Positions 61,977 through 64,000 of a DNA stretch of 64,000 nucleotides are shown here, piece after piece (position 1 is the stretch's first letter; every line of letters starts with the position of its first letter). The position numbers and the translations under genes are program-made. Origin of the DNA: Helicobacter hepaticus ATCC 51449 (GTDB taxonomy: Bacteria; Campylobacterota; Campylobacteria; Campylobacterales; Helicobacteraceae); the NCBI RefSeq assembly GCF_000007905.1, contig NC_004917.1, positions 1,178,001 through 1,242,000 of the forward strand. The letters are read 5' to 3'. The notes beneath the pieces are model-generated. The model saw nothing but the letters and a program-made list of their open reading frames with translations, had not been told where the DNA came from and searched no databases.

Positions 61977-63017
61977 GTGAGGGTGTGTAAGTTGTTAAAG
62001 TTTTTGCTTCGTCCTTTTTTTTCTACGGTTTTAATCGGCGTGAATCTCGACGCCAAAGTTTGTTCGCTCAAAATTGTTGTGCTTAAGAATGGACACGTTA
62101 AAAGCAGTGTAAGTAAGGAATTTAAAATTGTAAATAAAGAACTGCCTATGGAGGCAGCAAAGTTGATTGCTGATTATAAACGAAAATATCCTTTTACCTA
62201 TTTGAGCGCAATGAGTAAGACTTATAATCAGGGTTTGGCAAATTGTTCTAAAAAGGGTGAGTTGATTAAATTTGGCGTTAATGCCAAGACTTCACATATT
62301 ATTGAAATGCCTAATCATTGGCTTTTTTATATCCAACAGCTGGCTGTTGATGAAAATCGCGTAAAGTTTATTCGTGCTTTGGGATTGGATTATCTTTTTT
62401 CTCCATTTGTGCTTGTATATGAGAGTATTAAGGGGCGACTTACCGAAAAAGTGCGCTTGTATGTATTACAAGAGCGAGCAAGCATTACACTTTTTGTAGC
62501 AGATAAAAAAGGTGTGTATTTTGGCGGGTTTTTTATGGTTGGTGGTGAGTTGGAGAACAATGAAGATAAAGGTGCTTCTATGCTTGAGATACATTCAGCA
62601 AAAGAAATGAGTGATTTGGATTCTATACTTGGTTCTATTGATGAGCTAAAAGAAATAGGTGAACTAGAAGATTTAGATGAAGAGCTTATTCGCAAGGAAT
62701 TTACGCCCCAAGAGATAGATTCTCAAAAACAACAAGAGGCTGAAATGTCTCGTTTGGAAGGATTAAGGGATTTAGCGCGAGCTTCAAATGCAACAGAGAT
62801 TCTCAAAAATTCTATTAATGAGTTTTATAGCAATCCTATCTATAATAGCACACAATTTATAGAAACTATCGTGCTTTTGGATACTTATGGTATGACAGAA
62901 CAAGCAGTTGCCCATATCCGTAATACGCTTATGATTGAAGTGGAAGTGCGCTCAATTCATATTCCCGATGCTCTTATTGATCTTGCTAAAGCCGAGCTTA
63001 AAGATAATAGGGGTTAA
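61977..63017 (+). CDS. PilM/GspL-like cytoplasmic platform protein (putative)
   Basis: A 346-aa protein without a named family that I can fix. The first half has an actin-like start, VLIGVNLDAKVCSLKIVVLKNG, and strands such as YLSAMSK, RLYVLQERASITLFVADKKGVYFGGFFMVGG, resembling PilM or the GspL cytosolic domain. Residues about 195-250 are acidic and helical, then an ordered C-terminal helical part. It has no obvious membrane helix. The following two genes resemble PilN and PilO, which supports the call. Starts are uncertain: GTG 61977, or TTG 61992 with GAGGG upstream. A T8 run lies at 62015-62022. Confidence 0.5.
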   Translation: MRVCKLLKFLLRPFFSTVLIGVNLDAKVCSLKIVVLKNGHVKSSVSKEFKIVNKELPMEAAKLIADYKRKYPFTYLSAMSKTYNQGLANCSKKGELIKFGVNAKTSHIIEMPNHWLFYIQQLAVDENRVKFIRALGLDYLFSPFVLVYESIKGRLTEKVRLYVLQERASITLFVADKKGVYFGGFFMVGGELENNEDKGASMLEIHSAKEMSDLDSILGSIDELKEIGELEDLDEELIRKEFTPQEIDSQKQQEAEMSRLEGLRDLARASNATEILKNSINEFYSNPIYNSTQFIETIVLLDTYGMTEQAVAHIRNTLMIEVEVRSIHIPDALIDLAKAELKDNRG

Positions 63018-63020
63018 AAT

Positions 63021-63569
63021 ATGGCTTATAGTTTCATACGCCCTAAACCTAAGAGTATTTTTAAACGTTATACAAAAATTTGGTTTGTATATAGTATATT
63101 GGCTGTGGTATGTATTTGTGGTTTTGCAAAGGTATTGGAAAAGCAAATTATTGCTAAAATCAATGAACAAACTCATATTGAGGAAAATATTCAAAACATC
63201 AAGCTTAAAACTATTGTAATTAAGGACTATATAGAGCGACTAGATTATGAAATAACAATGGGTGAGAATATACAAACACAAAATAAAATGCTTAAAGATG
63301 GGTTATCAAATCTTCTTAAACTCATTCCAGACCAAATCACAGCTAAAAGTATAGAGTTAAATTATAATTCTCTTATAATGAAAGGTTTAACACCTTCAAA
63401 GGAAGTCTATAAATTTCTTTTAGAAGCTCCTTTGCGTGCAATTTTTACGCAGGTAAGAGTAGAATTTTATCCTCTTGTAAGCGGGTGGTTTAATTTTGTT
63501 GCTGTGAGCAAGGCGAATCCTACACTTAAACCTCTTAAAAATGACAAAAAGGAGCAAAGTGATGAATAG
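63021..63569 (+). CDS. PilN-like membrane protein (putative)
   Basis: A 182-aa protein with a short basic cytoplasmic N-terminus (MAYSFIRPKPKSIFKRYTK), one membrane helix (IWFVYSILAVVCICGFAKVL), a coiled-coil stretch (LEKQIIAKINEQTHIEENIQNIKLKTIV..) and a small C-terminal alpha/beta domain (ITAKSIELNYNSLIMKGLTPSKEVYKFL, then FTQVRVEFYPL). This is the PilN/GspL-M periplasmic layout. It starts three bases after the PilM-like gene and overlaps the PilO-like gene by eight bases. Confidence 0.58.
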   Translation: MAYSFIRPKPKSIFKRYTKIWFVYSILAVVCICGFAKVLEKQIIAKINEQTHIEENIQNIKLKTIVIKDYIERLDYEITMGENIQTQNKMLKDGLSNLLKLIPDQITAKSIELNYNSLIMKGLTPSKEVYKFLLEAPLRAIFTQVRVEFYPLVSGWFNFVAVSKANPTLKPLKNDKKEQSDE

Positions 63570-64000
63570 CGATTTTCGTTTAGAATTTGCGCTTAAAAAC
63601 TTTGTGTGGTTTTTGGTATTTGCAGCCATTTGTGTTTTTTGTGTAAGCAAGATTCTTTTGCCTCAAATTAATGAATATAAAAAACAAGCTCTTGAGAGTA
63701 AAAAATCAAAAATTGCTTTTAACCAAATCAATAAAGATTATCAAGCTATAGAAGCGCAACTTAAAACACTCTCTATCCAACATTATAAGATGCTCTTAAG
63801 CCTTCATAATCAAGGCGATGAAGCAAAATTACAAGCTTTATTGCAAGATTATTTCACAGAAGTAGAAGTAAAAAAGCTCAATACCACGCGCGAACAAGAT
63901 ATTCTTGATACAAGATACCAAGTTATCGGTTATGCACCTACTACACAGAGTATTGAAGATTTTATTTTATGGGCAAATACAATGCCTTATTTTGCGCGTG
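63562..64000 (+). CDS. PilO-like membrane protein (putative), cut by window end
   Basis: 146 codons are visible. The product starts MNSDFRLEFALKNFVWFL, with one membrane helix (FVWFLVFAAICVFCVSKILL), then a coiled coil (INEYKKQALESKKSKIAFNQ..YQAIEAQLKTL) and the beginning of a folded domain (LLQDYFTEVEVKKLNT..YQVIGYAPTTQSIEDFILW). This matches the PilO/GspM plan. AAAGGAG lies seven bases before the ATG at 63562. More of this operon, perhaps a secretin or ATPase, would be expected after 64000. Confidence 0.55.
   Translation, partial: MNSDFRLEFALKNFVWFLVFAAICVFCVSKILLPQINEYKKQALESKKSKIAFNQINKDYQAIEAQLKTLSIQHYKMLLSLHNQGDEAKLQALLQDYFTEVEVKKLNTTREQDILDTRYQVIGYAPTTQSIEDFILWANTMPYFAR

Noticed and set aside
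1-64000. tRNA, rRNA, CRISPR array, insertion sequence or prophage
   Set aside because: I found no cloverleaf with T-loop consensus, no repeat-spacer pattern and no transposase, integrase or phage gene by reading both strands; a tRNAscan/Infernal run would settle small RNAs.

Overview
The window looks like chromosomal DNA of an enterohepatic Helicobacter, probably close to H. hepaticus. The DNA is AT-rich (roughly 35% GC by eye), genes are tightly packed, AAGGAG ribosome sites are strong, and the -10 boxes are TATAAT-like without clear -35 boxes. The genes are typical of the genus: BioG-type biotin synthesis, ccoNOQP, HugZ under a perfect Helicobacter Fur box, an HP0268-like protein beside miaB and a DUF374 acyltransferase, and rlmH-accD-IMPase facing recO. 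The species name is inference. I saw no rRNA, tRNA, insertion sequence, prophage or CRISPR array.

Layout. 1-3.8 kb: biotin genes bioG(partial)-bioF, divergent bioA, convergent bioD. 3.8-7.3 kb: a three-gene unit of two luciferase-like flavin monooxygenases around an ATP-grasp ligase, of unknown role. 7.6-8.3 kb: two tandem tiny secreted Lys-rich paralogs. 8.4-11 kb: CutA, a periplasmic catalase-like protein and a CDF transporter. 11-17.5 kb: argG, an LpoB-like/Sel1 fusion, minD-minE, a divergent polysaccharide deacetylase, dprA, a membrane protein and ruvX. 17.5-19.6 kb: a small TM2-type protein behind a G12-TATAAT promoter, a decayed ORF and a lipoprotein. 19.6-29.5 kb: ybeY, speA-cysE, a dksA-like/rlmH/accD/IMPase block on the minus strand, recO, gdhA and mutY. 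29.6-41.8 kb: ndh, an orphan DNA methyltransferase, purM, an SH3b protein, aroE, gatC-ung, a Kef-type antiporter, a metallophosphoesterase, a TSUP permease, hugZ and tilS. 41.9-48.4 kb: the cbb3 oxidase operon with four accessory genes (one encoding only 35 aa), followed by three overlapping pseudopilin-like genes. 48.4-61.9 kb: an MFS transporter, Dld, a META lipoprotein, dnaE, an LprI-ankyrin protein, nusA, an HP0268-like protein, miaB and a DUF374 acyltransferase. 62-64 kb: three genes resembling the PilM-PilN-PilO (GspL/M) inner-membrane platform, the last cut by the window edge.

The most interesting joint signal concerns DNA uptake. Three pseudopilin-like genes (one with the GspK-like loss of Glu5), a PilMNO-like platform and dprA share the window with a striking excess of the heptamer AGAATCT/AGATTCT. 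I counted 16 copies by hand in 12,001-16,000, where base composition predicts about one. I propose, as inference, a type II/type IV pilus-like uptake machine with a candidate uptake or other genome-wide signal. Other notable items are two homopolymer tracts next to promoters, a Kef antiporter whose full first membrane helix would need an AUC start, a probably leaderless mutY, and a perfect 15-bp inverted repeat inside tilS.
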